From Leptolyngbya sp. NIES-2104 (GTDB lineage Bacteria > Cyanobacteriota > Cyanobacteriia > Leptolyngbyales > Leptolyngbyaceae), in contig NZ_BBWW01000001.1 of NCBI RefSeq assembly GCF_001485215.1, positions 3,906,001-3,970,000 of the forward strand: 64,000 bases of DNA, in the 5' to 3' direction. The notes below the pieces were generated by a model, which made no database searches, was not told the origin of the DNA, and saw nothing but the letters and a program-made list of their open reading frames with translations. The position numbers were made by a program, and so were the translations under genes. Of this stretch, positions 17,970-26,115 are shown in pieces. Numbering within the stretch: the first letter of the stretch is position 1; every line of letters begins with the position of its first letter.

Positions 17970-20126
17970 ATGTCCCGCAATTGGTTCCTCGCAATCCCGT
18001 CACTGGCGCTAGGAATGAGTGCCGCCCTGACCGCTGGTGCTGCTCATGCCCTAACTCCCATCACTTCCGCCGAAATCCGGGAGATTGTGAGAAAAGTTGA
18101 ATTCGTCCCGAACGGGCAAATCGCTCGACCCGCTATTCTCTCTGAGATGATGCGTCCAGAGGATGCAATTCACACCGCAAGAGCTTCACGGGTCGGCTTA
18201 CGGTTCAACGACGGCTCTTGGGCACGAGTCGGCGAAATGGCAGTGTTTCGCCTCATCCCAGGAACGCGAAATTTTCGCTTGAACAATGGGACGGTGCTGC
18301 TGCTGATCAAACCGGGACAAGGCAGAACCACGATCGATACACCGAATGCGTCCGCCGGAGTCCGGGGATCAGCGCTATTCGTCCGCTACGACGAGCAAAC
18401 CGAAACGACCGTCGTCGGTGCCCTGACGAATAACCCAAACGGACCGATGGAAATCATCGACAATACCACCGGACGAAAATTGCCCTTAGAAGCCGGACAA
18501 ATGGCGATCGTCGATCCGTTGGGCATCCGATTGTTCAATTTTGACATGCACCGCTTTTATGAAACCAGCGATATCGTGCGCGGGTTAGATTTGCAGCGTC
18601 GAGAAGCACAACCCAGCCCAGAGCCTGGAATCGCTGCTGTACAAGCCGAAACTTCTCAGGCATTACAGGAGCAAAAACCACTCAGCGGACCGGTGATCGA
18701 AAATCCTAGAATGGTGCAACTTTCCCAGCCTGCGGAAACTCCTGTTGCTACGCCTGCACAGACCCCAGCAACTCCTCCAACCACAGGCACAACAACATCG
18801 ACCGAGGCGACCAAAACGACACCTACCGAAACGACCACAACCGAAACCAAGCCAGACACCGGAACAGGAACGACTACAGGCGGTACCACTGGAGGAAGCA
18901 CAACCCCTTCTACGTCCACAAATGGTGGCTCAACAACAGGCGGATCTTCAACCGGATCTTCGACAACCGGGACTAGACAAGTCGTTCCGCGCACTGATGT
19001 ACAGGGTGCAACGAAAACTGACACCACTAGCGGTACTCAAACGCCCACTACTTCCAATACTTCTACAGGCAGTACTGGAACGACGACAACTGGAACCACC
19101 CCGCCCAGCAATACCACTACGCCCAACACTTCCGCACCGCCCACAGGCAGCACTGGAACCACCCCGCCTACGACCTCTACTGGAAGCACAACCACCCCTG
19201 GAAACTCCACAACGGGTACACCCCCTTCCACCACTCCCAATGGCTCCAGTGGAACCACGAATTCAACCCCTTCATCCGGCTCGACCACGCCCGGTACAAC
19301 CCCAACGAGTTCCGGAACCACACCTGCTACTGGAAGTTCAACAACCCCAGGAACTTCAACCCCTATCAATTCCGGTTCTACCCCTTCCCCTAGCAATACA
19401 ACTCCCAATGGTTCCACACCTGTCACGCCTACAACTCCCACGGGCAGTGTCGTAGCTCCAACTTCTGGCAGCTCTACTCCGACTCCAAACCCGATCGTCA
19501 CGCCCTCGCTCAACCCAAATCCCACAACTAACACCCCTGTTAATCCCGCTGTTACCCCAACCCCCAGCCCCAATGCTTCTCCCGTAACATCTCCTACGCC
19601 CACTCCGACTTCTCCCACTCCGACGACTTCGCCCGCACCCTCCCCTGTGCTGACAACTCCGCCGAGCAATGCCACTCCAGCTCCAGAGCCAGTCCAGAAC
19701 TCCGGGCAGCCTACCCCCACTCCTCCAGTAAGGCAGATTCTAGAACTCAACCCGACACGTGGCGCAGTGCAAGAGCAACCCACTCCGGTCACTCCCCCTC
19801 GTGTTGAACCCAGTCAACCTGTTCCTGCACCTCCTGTGCAGCCTGCTCCACCAGAACCCGCTCCACCTACACCCGTCACTCCACCGATCGATAACTCGAC
19901 TCCACCTGTGCAACTCCCATCACCACAACCGCCGATCACTCCCGTTCCACCAACACCAACTGCCCCCATCGAGCCAACACCAGCACCTCCCGTACAGCCT
20001 GCACCCGTTCAACCGATAGACCCACCCATTCAACCCCCAATTTCTTTACCGACACCTCCGGTTGAGCAGCCCCCAGCTCCTCAGCCTGCGGAACCCCCAC
20101 GCAATTCCGCTCCGAGCACACCATAA
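17970..20126 (+). CDS. Exported FecR-domain protein with a ~490-residue Thr/Ser/Gly/Pro tail
   Basis: A 718-residue protein. A signal peptide ends near AGAAHA (residue ~27). Residues ~60-130 form a FecR domain (VGLRFNDGSWARVGEMAVFRL, GRTTIDTPNASAGVRGSALFVRY). From about residue 225 to the end the protein is low complexity: first Thr/Gly/Ser-rich blocks (TTPSTS, TTGTPP types), then Pro/Thr-rich, then Pro/Val/Gln-rich. FecR domains in such proteins usually lack the sigma-regulator role and may bind wall or surface ligands. The tail resembles an extended, possibly glycosylated stalk. The antisense frame of the tail is open only because of base bias. Confidence 0.75.
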   Translation: MSRNWFLAIPSLALGMSAALTAGAAHALTPITSAEIREIVRKVEFVPNGQIARPAILSEMMRPEDAIHTARASRVGLRFNDGSWARVGEMAVFRLIPGTRNFRLNNGTVLLLIKPGQGRTTIDTPNASAGVRGSALFVRYDEQTETTVVGALTNNPNGPMEIIDNTTGRKLPLEAGQMAIVDPLGIRLFNFDMHRFYETSDIVRGLDLQRREAQPSPEPGIAAVQAETSQALQEQKPLSGPVIENPRMVQLSQPAETPVATPAQTPATPPTTGTTTSTEATKTTPTETTTTETKPDTGTGTTTGGTTGGSTTPSTSTNGGSTTGGSSTGSSTTGTRQVVPRTDVQGATKTDTTSGTQTPTTSNTSTGSTGTTTTGTTPPSNTTTPNTSAPPTGSTGTTPPTTSTGSTTTPGNSTTGTPPSTTPNGSSGTTNSTPSSGSTTPGTTPTSSGTTPATGSSTTPGTSTPINSGSTPSPSNTTPNGSTPVTPTTPTGSVVAPTSGSSTPTPNPIVTPSLNPNPTTNTPVNPAVTPTPSPNASPVTSPTPTPTSPTPTTSPAPSPVLTTPPSNATPAPEPVQNSGQPTPTPPVRQILELNPTRGAVQEQPTPVTPPRVEPSQPVPAPPVQPAPPEPAPPTPVTPPIDNSTPPVQLPSPQPPITPVPPTPTAPIEPTPAPPVQPAPVQPIDPPIQPPISLPTPPVEQPPAPQPAEPPRNSAPSTP

Positions 20127-20140
20127 TTGAACCAATGGAA

Positions 20141-20182
20141 AGAGAGGGGAGCGATCGACAATTGTCGATCGCTCCCCTCTCT
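20141..20182. terminator. Perfect 42-bp palindrome behind the FecR gene
   Basis: Two 21-base arms (AGAGAGGGGAGCGATCGACA then A, and its exact complement) meet with no spacer at 20161/20162, and TTTT follows within two bases on the plus strand. It is 14 bp behind the FecR stop, so it is a strong intrinsic terminator; its centre is ACAATTGT and each arm contains GCGATCG. Confidence 0.85.
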
Positions 20183-20195
20183 TTTGCACTGCAAT

Positions 20196-20223
20196 AAAAA
20201 ACTCCCGAACCACTGTTCGGGAG
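20196..20223 (-). terminator. Intrinsic terminator of the infB operon
   Basis: A 9-bp stem (CTCCCGAAC with GTTCGGGAG) and 4-nt loop are followed, on the minus strand, by six T. It lies 16 bp behind the infB stop. Confidence 0.9.
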
Positions 20224-20239
20224 CGAATCAAACATGAAT

Positions 20240-23200
20240 TTATCGGGCAAGCGTTCTGCGCTTCGTGACCATCTTGTAAGCCTCGACGATATCGCCTTCA
20301 GCCCAATCCTTGAAGTCATCCAAGCCGATACCGCACTCGTAACCGAAATTCACTTCACGCGCATCTTCTCTCATCCGCTTCAGCGAATCTAAGTTGCCAG
20401 AGTGCATCAGCTTACCGCCGCGATGAACCCGCACTTTGCAGTTCCGTACAAGCTTACCGGACTGCACATAACAGCCTGCGACCGCTCCACGTCCCACAGG
20501 GAACACCGCACGAACTTCTGCCTGTCCGAGTCCTTCCTCGACCAGTTCCGGTTCCAAGAGACCTTCCATCGCGCCTTGGACATCATCCAAGAGATTGTAG
20601 ATGATGTTGTAATCGCGCACATCTACACCTGCTCGATCGGCAGCTTGACGCGCACCCGGAGCCAACGTAGTGTTGAATCCGATAATTACGGCATCACTCG
20701 CCGCCGCAAGGTCGACATCTGTTTCGGAAATTTCACCCGGAGCCGAGAACAAGACACGTACTTGGACTTCGTTCTGCGGTAACTGGCTTAATGCGCCTAA
20801 AATTGCCTCGATCGAACCCTGTACATCCGCTTTCAGCACCAAATTCAATTCCTTGAGTTCGCCTTCTTGCGCCTTGGCAGAGAGCGTATTCAAACTCACT
20901 CGACGCGATGACATTGCTGCCAACAGTCGAGAAGTCCGCTGCTCATCTGCCCGATCTGAAGCCACAGCACGCGCTTCTTTCTCTTCGGTGTAGACCTGGA
21001 ACTCGTCTCCCGCTGCCGGAACATCCGCCAAACCGAGAACCTCCACCGCAAACGATGGACCTGCAACCTGGACACGCTGTCCTCGATCGTTGACCATTGC
21101 CCGCACTTTACCAAGCGCTGATCCGGCAACTAGAACATCTCCCACCCGGAGCGTTCCATTTTGAATCAGCAAGGTCGCAACCGGACCCTTCGCTTTATCC
21201 AAATGTGCCTCGATAACGGTTCCTCTTGCGGGTCGATCGGGGTTCGCAGAAAGGTCTTCCACTTCCGATACCAGCAGAATCATTTCCAGCAGCGTATCGA
21301 GATTTTCACCCGTCAACGCACTCACTGGAACCATGATTGTGTCGCCACCCCATTCTTCCGGCACAAGATTGTACTCGGTCAACTCTTGTTTAACGCGATC
21401 GGGCTGTGCAGATTCTTTGTCAACCTTGTTGATTGCCACAATAATCGGCACCTCTGCCGCTTTTGCGTGGCTAATCGCTTCAGCCGTCTGAGGTCGGACT
21501 CCATCATCCGCAGCGACCACTAGAATCGCAACATCTGTTACCCGTGCCCCACGCGCTCTCATTGCTGTGAACGCTTCGTGACCCGGCGTATCGAGGAACA
21601 CGACTTGCTGCATTTCGCCATTGTGTTCCACATCGACGTGGTAAGCCCCGATGTGCTGAGTGATTCCACCCGCTTCTCCGGCTGCCACTTTCGTCTTCCG
21701 AATTGAGTCGAGCAGCGTTGTTTTACCGTGGTCAACGTGACCCATGATTGTCACAACTGGAGGACGACGGTGCAGATAATCTAAGTCACCCGCATCGATC
21801 ATTTCTGTGACTTTTCTCGCAGCGGCTGCTTTCTCACCGACTTCGACGAGAATACCGTACTCTTCAGCCACCATCGTCGCCGTTCCCGCATCTAACATTT
21901 GCGTGATCGTGGCGGCAATGCCCTTCATAAAGAGCTTGGTGATGATTTCAGTCGGAGAAACGGCGAGTAGATTCGATAGCTCTTGAACGGTGAGTCCACC
22001 GGTGAGCGTGATGATTTCTGGACGCTCAGGTTTGTCGGATTCGTTGCGGCGATCGCGGCGATCGCGGAAGTTATTCCGTCTACGCTGCGTCGGTGCCGCA
22101 GTTGCTACAGGTCGCAGTTGCTGCTGTCCTGGTAATCCCTTCGGTTTTGCAGGACGAGCCAATGACAAACTGACCTGAGCAGAACTGACCGCTCCCTCTT
22201 CGTCTTCGTTGAGCAGATCGAGATCCTCGTCTTCGTCATCCTGAATCTTGGGCTGTCCTCGGCGTTTTCCTTTGCCGAGTTTTGCTGCTTTTTCAGGAAT
22301 CTCTTGAGTGTCTTCTTCCTCGTCTTCCCAGACCTTTGTGCGGCGCTTGGGTGGAGTGGGCTTGTTCAGCGTCAAATCTGGAGACGCGATCGCATCGGGA
22401 GCAGTCGGCTTGACTGGGCGCGATCGCAATACTGGAGTCGTGCCATCCTCTGTCGCGCCGTCTTCTGACTGGACGGGCTTTGGTCGCCGAAGTTCTACGA
22501 TTTGCTGCGACCTGGGGGCGGCTTCTCCAGGTTTCGACGGCGCACCCGGACGCTTATTGATTGAAGGACGCTGCGGTTTGTCGCCTCTGGCATCACGCGA
22601 GGGTTGCTGATTGTCGGACTGCTCTGGAGTCGCAGGTTTGTCCCGCTTCAGGACGGGCTTGCTCACGGTTGAAACAGGGCGAGCAGGCGACGCTGGACGA
22701 GCGGCAGGCGTTTGCAGTGTTGTCTCAGGTTTCGACGGCGCACCCGTTTTCGCAGCTTTTGGAAGTGCTTCCGGTTCGACGGGCTGCGCGACTGGAGCGG
22801 GTTCGGGAGCTGAAATCGATTCAGGGACAGCCGGAGTTGACCGCTCTGGAGTCGGGCGCGTTGGACGCGGCGGCTCCAGAGATTTCGCCGCTGGAGTTGC
22901 AGTCTGAGGAGACTGAGGCGGCTGAGGAGGAGTGCGAAGTTCGGAAGATTCCTTTTCGGCAGTCGATCGTGTAATCGGACGGCGAATTTCTAAGATTTGC
23001 TGTTTCTTCTGGATATTCAAGGGCGTTTTCTTTCTTGATTCAACAGATTGGGGGGCATTGGGACGGGCAGAGGCACTGCGACTAGATTGGCTGGCAGCGT
23101 ATTTTTCAGCGGCGGCGCGGATTTGTTCCGCTTCGGTTTCCGTGATGGTGCTGCTGTGGCTCTTGACCGCGATATTTAGTTGTTCACAGATGGCGAGAAT

Positions 23201-23263
23201 GTCTCGATTGTCTAGGTTCAATTCTTTGGATAGCTCGTAAATTCTGACTTTGCCGTTATTCAT
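20240..23263 (-). CDS. infB: Translation initiation factor IF-2
   Basis: The 1007-residue GTPase brings initiator tRNA to the 30S subunit and promotes subunit joining. The N-terminal IF2_N motif ([19 protein letters not shown]) is followed by a ~400-residue Pro/Glu/Lys-rich linker typical of cyanobacterial IF-2, the G domain with GHVDHGKTT near residue 508, DTPGHEAF and NKVD, and the C-terminal beta-barrel domains. It is last in rimP-nusA-ylxR-infB, but a 420-bp gap before it suggests an additional promoter or leader. Confidence 0.96.
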   Translation of the reverse strand: MNNGKVRIYELSKELNLDNRDILAICEQLNIAVKSHSSTITETEAEQIRAAAEKYAASQSSRSASARPNAPQSVESRKKTPLNIQKKQQILEIRRPITRSTAEKESSELRTPPQPPQSPQTATPAAKSLEPPRPTRPTPERSTPAVPESISAPEPAPVAQPVEPEALPKAAKTGAPSKPETTLQTPAARPASPARPVSTVSKPVLKRDKPATPEQSDNQQPSRDARGDKPQRPSINKRPGAPSKPGEAAPRSQQIVELRRPKPVQSEDGATEDGTTPVLRSRPVKPTAPDAIASPDLTLNKPTPPKRRTKVWEDEEEDTQEIPEKAAKLGKGKRRGQPKIQDDEDEDLDLLNEDEEGAVSSAQVSLSLARPAKPKGLPGQQQLRPVATAAPTQRRRNNFRDRRDRRNESDKPERPEIITLTGGLTVQELSNLLAVSPTEIITKLFMKGIAATITQMLDAGTATMVAEEYGILVEVGEKAAAARKVTEMIDAGDLDYLHRRPPVVTIMGHVDHGKTTLLDSIRKTKVAAGEAGGITQHIGAYHVDVEHNGEMQQVVFLDTPGHEAFTAMRARGARVTDVAILVVAADDGVRPQTAEAISHAKAAEVPIIVAINKVDKESAQPDRVKQELTEYNLVPEEWGGDTIMVPVSALTGENLDTLLEMILLVSEVEDLSANPDRPARGTVIEAHLDKAKGPVATLLIQNGTLRVGDVLVAGSALGKVRAMVNDRGQRVQVAGPSFAVEVLGLADVPAAGDEFQVYTEEKEARAVASDRADEQRTSRLLAAMSSRRVSLNTLSAKAQEGELKELNLVLKADVQGSIEAILGALSQLPQNEVQVRVLFSAPGEISETDVDLAAASDAVIIGFNTTLAPGARQAADRAGVDVRDYNIIYNLLDDVQGAMEGLLEPELVEEGLGQAEVRAVFPVGRGAVAGCYVQSGKLVRNCKVRVHRGGKLMHSGNLDSLKRMREDAREVNFGYECGIGLDDFKDWAEGDIVEAYKMVTKRRTLAR

Positions 23264-23686
23264 CCACTCTTTCCTCGTGCGACTTCGATGTGTTACATAG
23301 TGACCTTCTGTTTTGTACTAAAACGACAGGTTAGATCGGGTTATAGCAGAGTTTCTGCCTTGGTAATCTTGAAGAAGATGTTACCCCCTTGGTTGAATGG
23401 TAGCTTAGAAACGGAATCGTCGATGCGTGGATCGACGAATTTGCTCGTAATGCAGTACCGCGAAGGGTTCGCGGTTTCAGTGTGAAATAGTGACTGATGC
23501 GTTACTCTCCCTCGATGTCATGCCTGAGGTGCTCTGGAGCAATAGAACTGAAGAGAGGATACAGATAACATCTCAGAGCAATGGAATAGGATTCTCCTAC
23601 GACAGTACGGGGGGAGTAGACTGGATCGTGAGCGTTGCATTTAACTGAGAGACGCTCGACTAGATTGACACTAGATCTAGTATAGC
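23264..23686 (-). promoter_or_regulatory. Leader region between ylxR and infB
   Basis: There is no ORF of note in this 423-bp gap. It holds a stable 8-bp hairpin (ACCGCGAA, GGG, TTCGCGGT) at 23457-23475 without a T-run. On the minus strand TATACT within 23683-23690 could be a -10 box of a separate infB promoter, but no good -35 is visible. Length and structure suggest a long infB 5' leader. Confidence 0.4.
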
Positions 23687-23950
23687 TTAGGTGAGTGAAG
23701 AAGTTTCTGCCTGTTTTTGTTTCAAAGTTTGATAAATCTGTGGCGGAACGGGCGCTTTGAGAACACGACTGAGGCGGTCTTTTTTCTGAGCGGCTTGGAT
23801 GCAATTAGAATTTGGGCAGAGGTAAGCAGAACGACCCATGCCGTGATCGATCGAGATTTCATGAGAGGGGTAAAGGCGCACGACTCGGAGAAATTCGGTC
23901 TTGGGTGCGATTTTGCGACAGGTGAGACAGCGACGAAGGTTTGAGGGCAT
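23687..23950 (-). CDS. ylxR: YlxR-family RNA-binding protein (DUF448)
   Basis: An 87-residue protein with RRCLTCRKIAPKTEFLRVVR and GRSAYLCPNSNCIQAAQKK, the conserved core of YlxR/RnpM. Family members are small nucleoid- or RNA-binding proteins encoded between nusA and infB; in Firmicutes one binds RNase P RNA. The position here is canonical. No clear ribosome-binding site precedes the ATG at 23950. Confidence 0.88.
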   Translation of the reverse strand: MPSNLRRCLTCRKIAPKTEFLRVVRLYPSHEISIDHGMGRSAYLCPNSNCIQAAQKKDRLSRVLKAPVPPQIYQTLKQKQAETSSLT

Positions 23951-23997
23951 GGTGCTTGGTGGAGGAAATTTAGGGATTGCCTTTTATCGCTTCGCTT

Positions 23998-24087
23998 GGA
24001 TGTGTTTTGAAATCTTTCGCTTCGTTTACTCCCGCCCCGGAATGGAATTCGGGTCAACAACGCAGTAAAAAGACTCTAAACACATCC
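23998..24087. repeat. MITE-like inverted repeat, degenerate
   Basis: Terminal arms GGATGTGTTT (23998-24007) and AAACACATCC (24078-24087) bound a 90-bp unit. Its interior (CTTTCGCTTCG, CCCGCCC, GGAAT, TTCGGG) resembles the interior of the larger element at 45441-45648, so it is probably a shortened relative. It lies between nusA and ylxR. Confidence 0.6.
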
Positions 24088-24117
24088 CAGGAAGGAAGAC
24101 GGAGCAAAAATTCAATT

Positions 24118-24141
24118 CCTCTTCTTCCCAGGAAGAAGAGG
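24118..24141 (-). other. 11-bp hairpin between nusA and ylxR
   Basis: CCTCTTCTTCC and GGAAGAAGAGG are separated by two bases. On the minus strand a T5 run follows after about 7 nt, so it may be a weak or partial terminator, or a processing site, that lowers ylxR relative to nusA. Confidence 0.45.
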
Positions 24142-24181
24142 AGATGAGGGCAACCTAAAGAAATTGCAGGTCGATCGAGTT

Positions 24182-25459
24182 TTACACTTCCTGTTCTTCG
24201 AGTTCCGGCTCCGGAGCGGTTATAGGTTCTTCGTCCTCGTAATCTTCGTCTTCGTATTCATCGATCGCAGGTTGAGACTGGCGGCGGGCTTCGATCACTT
24301 CTGCAATCTTCTGATTTTCCGCGTCCGCATCGTATTTACGGCTGTCTTTGATGTCGATTTTCCATCCGGTAAGACGAGCCGCGAGGCGGACGTTTTGACC
24401 TTCTTTACCGATCGCTAAACTGAGTTGATCTTCACCTACGAGAACGTGAGCCTGACGACCTTCGGGATCAACGAGGCGCACTTCGTCCACCCGCGCAGGA
24501 CTGAGCGCATTCGCGATATAGGTTGACGGATCAGGCGACCAGCGAATCACATCGATTTTTTCTCCGCGCAGTTCGTTCACGACGGCTTGAATTCGAGACC
24601 CTCGCGCACCGATACACGCTCCAACGGGATCAACATCACGCTCTAGCGTGTCTACTGCAATTTTGGTTCGAGGTCCAACGTGGCGAGAAGGCGGATTCGC
24701 TTCACGCGCAACCGCGACAATTCGCACTACATCGTCTTGAATTTCAGGGACTTCGTTCTCAAAGAGATAAACGACTAGACCTGCATCGGCTCTCGATACG
24801 AGCAATTGGGGTCCACGATGCGATCCTTCGCTAACTTTCTTGAGATAAACGCGGAAGGTGGCGTTTGCACGGTAGTTGTCGTTCGGGAGTTGATCGCGTT
24901 TGAGCAATTCGGCTTCGACTTCAGGCTGTCCAAATCCGCTCACGACCGCCATAATCACGGATTGACGCTCGAATCTTAGGACTCTTGCCTGTAGGATTGT
25001 GCCCTCAAGGTCTTGGAATTCTTCTTGAATCAGTTTGCGCTGTTGATCCCGGAGTTTTTGCGCTAAGACTTGTTTGGTTTGGATCGCTGCCATCCGACCG
25101 AAATCGCCTTGCTCTGGAGTCACATCTAGAACGACCGTATCGCCTGTTTGTGCTTCAGCGGCGACTTCTTGAACCTCGGTTAGAGAAATCTGGTGATCGG
25201 CGTTGCTGACTTCTTCGACGATCGTTTTAGTTGCCAATACTCGGAAGCCTTCTTCCTCGGCATCGAGTTCAACTTCAAAATTGTCAAAATATTCTTCGTC
25301 GAAGCCGTCACCGTCAATTTTTTGCGTCCGGCGGAACCGCTCGTAGCCTTTCATCAAGGCTTCTTTGAGTGCGGCTTGGACGGCGTGCTTGGGTAAATTG
25401 CGTTCGCGGCTGATGCCGTCGATCATGTCTTTGAGTCCGGGCAGGGCGACCATTGACAT
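24182..25459 (-). CDS. nusA: Transcription termination/antitermination factor NusA
   Basis: A 425-residue protein with the NusA N-terminal domain (~1-130), an S1 domain (~135-200) and two KH domains (VGACIGARGSRIQ; LAIGKEGQNVRLAARLTG), then an acidic tail (DEYEDEDYEDEE). It lacks the C-terminal acidic repeats of the E. coli protein, as is normal in cyanobacteria. NusA modulates RNA polymerase pausing and intrinsic termination. GGAG lies 9 nt before ATG 25459. The terminator-like leader upstream of rimP is a possible autoregulatory target. Confidence 0.95.
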   Translation of the reverse strand: MSMVALPGLKDMIDGISRERNLPKHAVQAALKEALMKGYERFRRTQKIDGDGFDEEYFDNFEVELDAEEEGFRVLATKTIVEEVSNADHQISLTEVQEVAAEAQTGDTVVLDVTPEQGDFGRMAAIQTKQVLAQKLRDQQRKLIQEEFQDLEGTILQARVLRFERQSVIMAVVSGFGQPEVEAELLKRDQLPNDNYRANATFRVYLKKVSEGSHRGPQLLVSRADAGLVVYLFENEVPEIQDDVVRIVAVAREANPPSRHVGPRTKIAVDTLERDVDPVGACIGARGSRIQAVVNELRGEKIDVIRWSPDPSTYIANALSPARVDEVRLVDPEGRQAHVLVGEDQLSLAIGKEGQNVRLAARLTGWKIDIKDSRKYDADAENQKIAEVIEARRQSQPAIDEYEDEDYEDEEPITAPEPELEEQEV

Positions 25460-25496
25460 AGGGAAAATCTCCGTAAGTATTGAGTTGTTGAGAAAA

Positions 25497-25955
25497 TCAG
25501 TCTTCGCTTTCGGTCAGTTGAACGCTGGTGATCAGCGATCGTGGAATTGCGATCGTGCGTCCTTTTTTGCTGATGTAGACGTTTTCTTCGTCTCGTCGAA
25601 TCAGCTTTCCTTCCCAGTAAATGTGACCTTGGAACGGCTCAGAAGTCGTGACCATTGCCGGAAATCCCCGGAACGAGATGAATTCTCGATCGCTAGTCAA
25701 GTGTTTGGAAATACCAGGACTAGAAACTTCTAGGACGTACTGATCCGGGAGCAGTTCATCTAAGAGTGGCTCTAGGGCGCGGCTCATTCGTTCACAATCA
25801 TCGAGTCCGGTATCCTCTTGCTTATTTCGCACATCGATCCGCAGCACGGGCGGACTCTGGTTCGTTTGCAACACGGCATGAACGACTTCTAGATCGATCG
25901 ACTCCGCCACCGGAGCCGCCACTTCTAAAATTTGAGGAATCAAAGGATGCGCCAT
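25497..25955 (-). CDS. rimP: Ribosome maturation factor RimP
   Basis: A 152-residue protein required for 30S maturation. HPLIPQILEVAAPVAESIDLEVV, RIDVRNKQEDTGLDDCERMSRALEPLLDE and LEVSSPGISKHLTSDREF are characteristic. The ATG at 25955 has GGAG 9 nt upstream; the ATG at 25997 lies inside the leader hairpin and is rejected. First gene of the nusA operon. Confidence 0.93.
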   Translation of the reverse strand: MAHPLIPQILEVAAPVAESIDLEVVHAVLQTNQSPPVLRIDVRNKQEDTGLDDCERMSRALEPLLDELLPDQYVLEVSSPGISKHLTSDREFISFRGFPAMVTTSEPFQGHIYWEGKLIRRDEENVYISKKGRTIAIPRSLITSVQLTESED

Positions 25956-25971
25956 CGAACACTTCTCCAAA

Positions 25972-26022
25972 TAAAAAAAGTGGGACAATCTGCCCACTTC
26001 TCATGAAACGACTGATTTCATG
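25972..26022 (-). promoter_or_regulatory. Terminator-like attenuator in the rimP-nusA leader
   Basis: Read on the minus strand, a first hairpin (CATGAAA with TTTCATG, 26002-26022) is followed at once by a second (AAGTGGG with CCCACTT, 25978-25999) that runs into seven T. The rimP ribosome-binding site begins a few bases later. A complete intrinsic terminator within the 5' leader of the operon that encodes NusA suggests attenuation, possibly by NusA itself; the mechanism is inferred. Confidence 0.65.
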
Positions 26023-26070
26023 GAGTTCGGTCAAACAGAGATTGCTGTTCTTCCTTCCCCAAGTTTAGCG

Positions 26071-26115
26071 AAAAATTTCAGAGTGGCTCGTTTTTTCCAC
26101 GAGCTACCCTGAAAT
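26071..26115 (-). terminator. Intrinsic terminator of the porin gene
   Basis: A 17-bp stem with two mismatches (26075-26091 pairing with 26099-26115; core ACGAGC, CTGAAAT) is followed on the minus strand by five T. It lies directly behind the porin stop codon. Confidence 0.85.

Noticed and set aside
19037-19792. Long open frame on the minus strand (251 residues, Gly/Val-rich)
   Set aside because: It is the antisense of the Thr/Pro/Ser-rich tail of the FecR gene; it stays open only because of the base composition of that tail.
22561-22974. Open frames on the plus strand opposite infB
   Set aside because: They lie opposite the Pro/Glu-rich linker of IF-2, have no domain or ribosome-binding site, and follow its codon bias.
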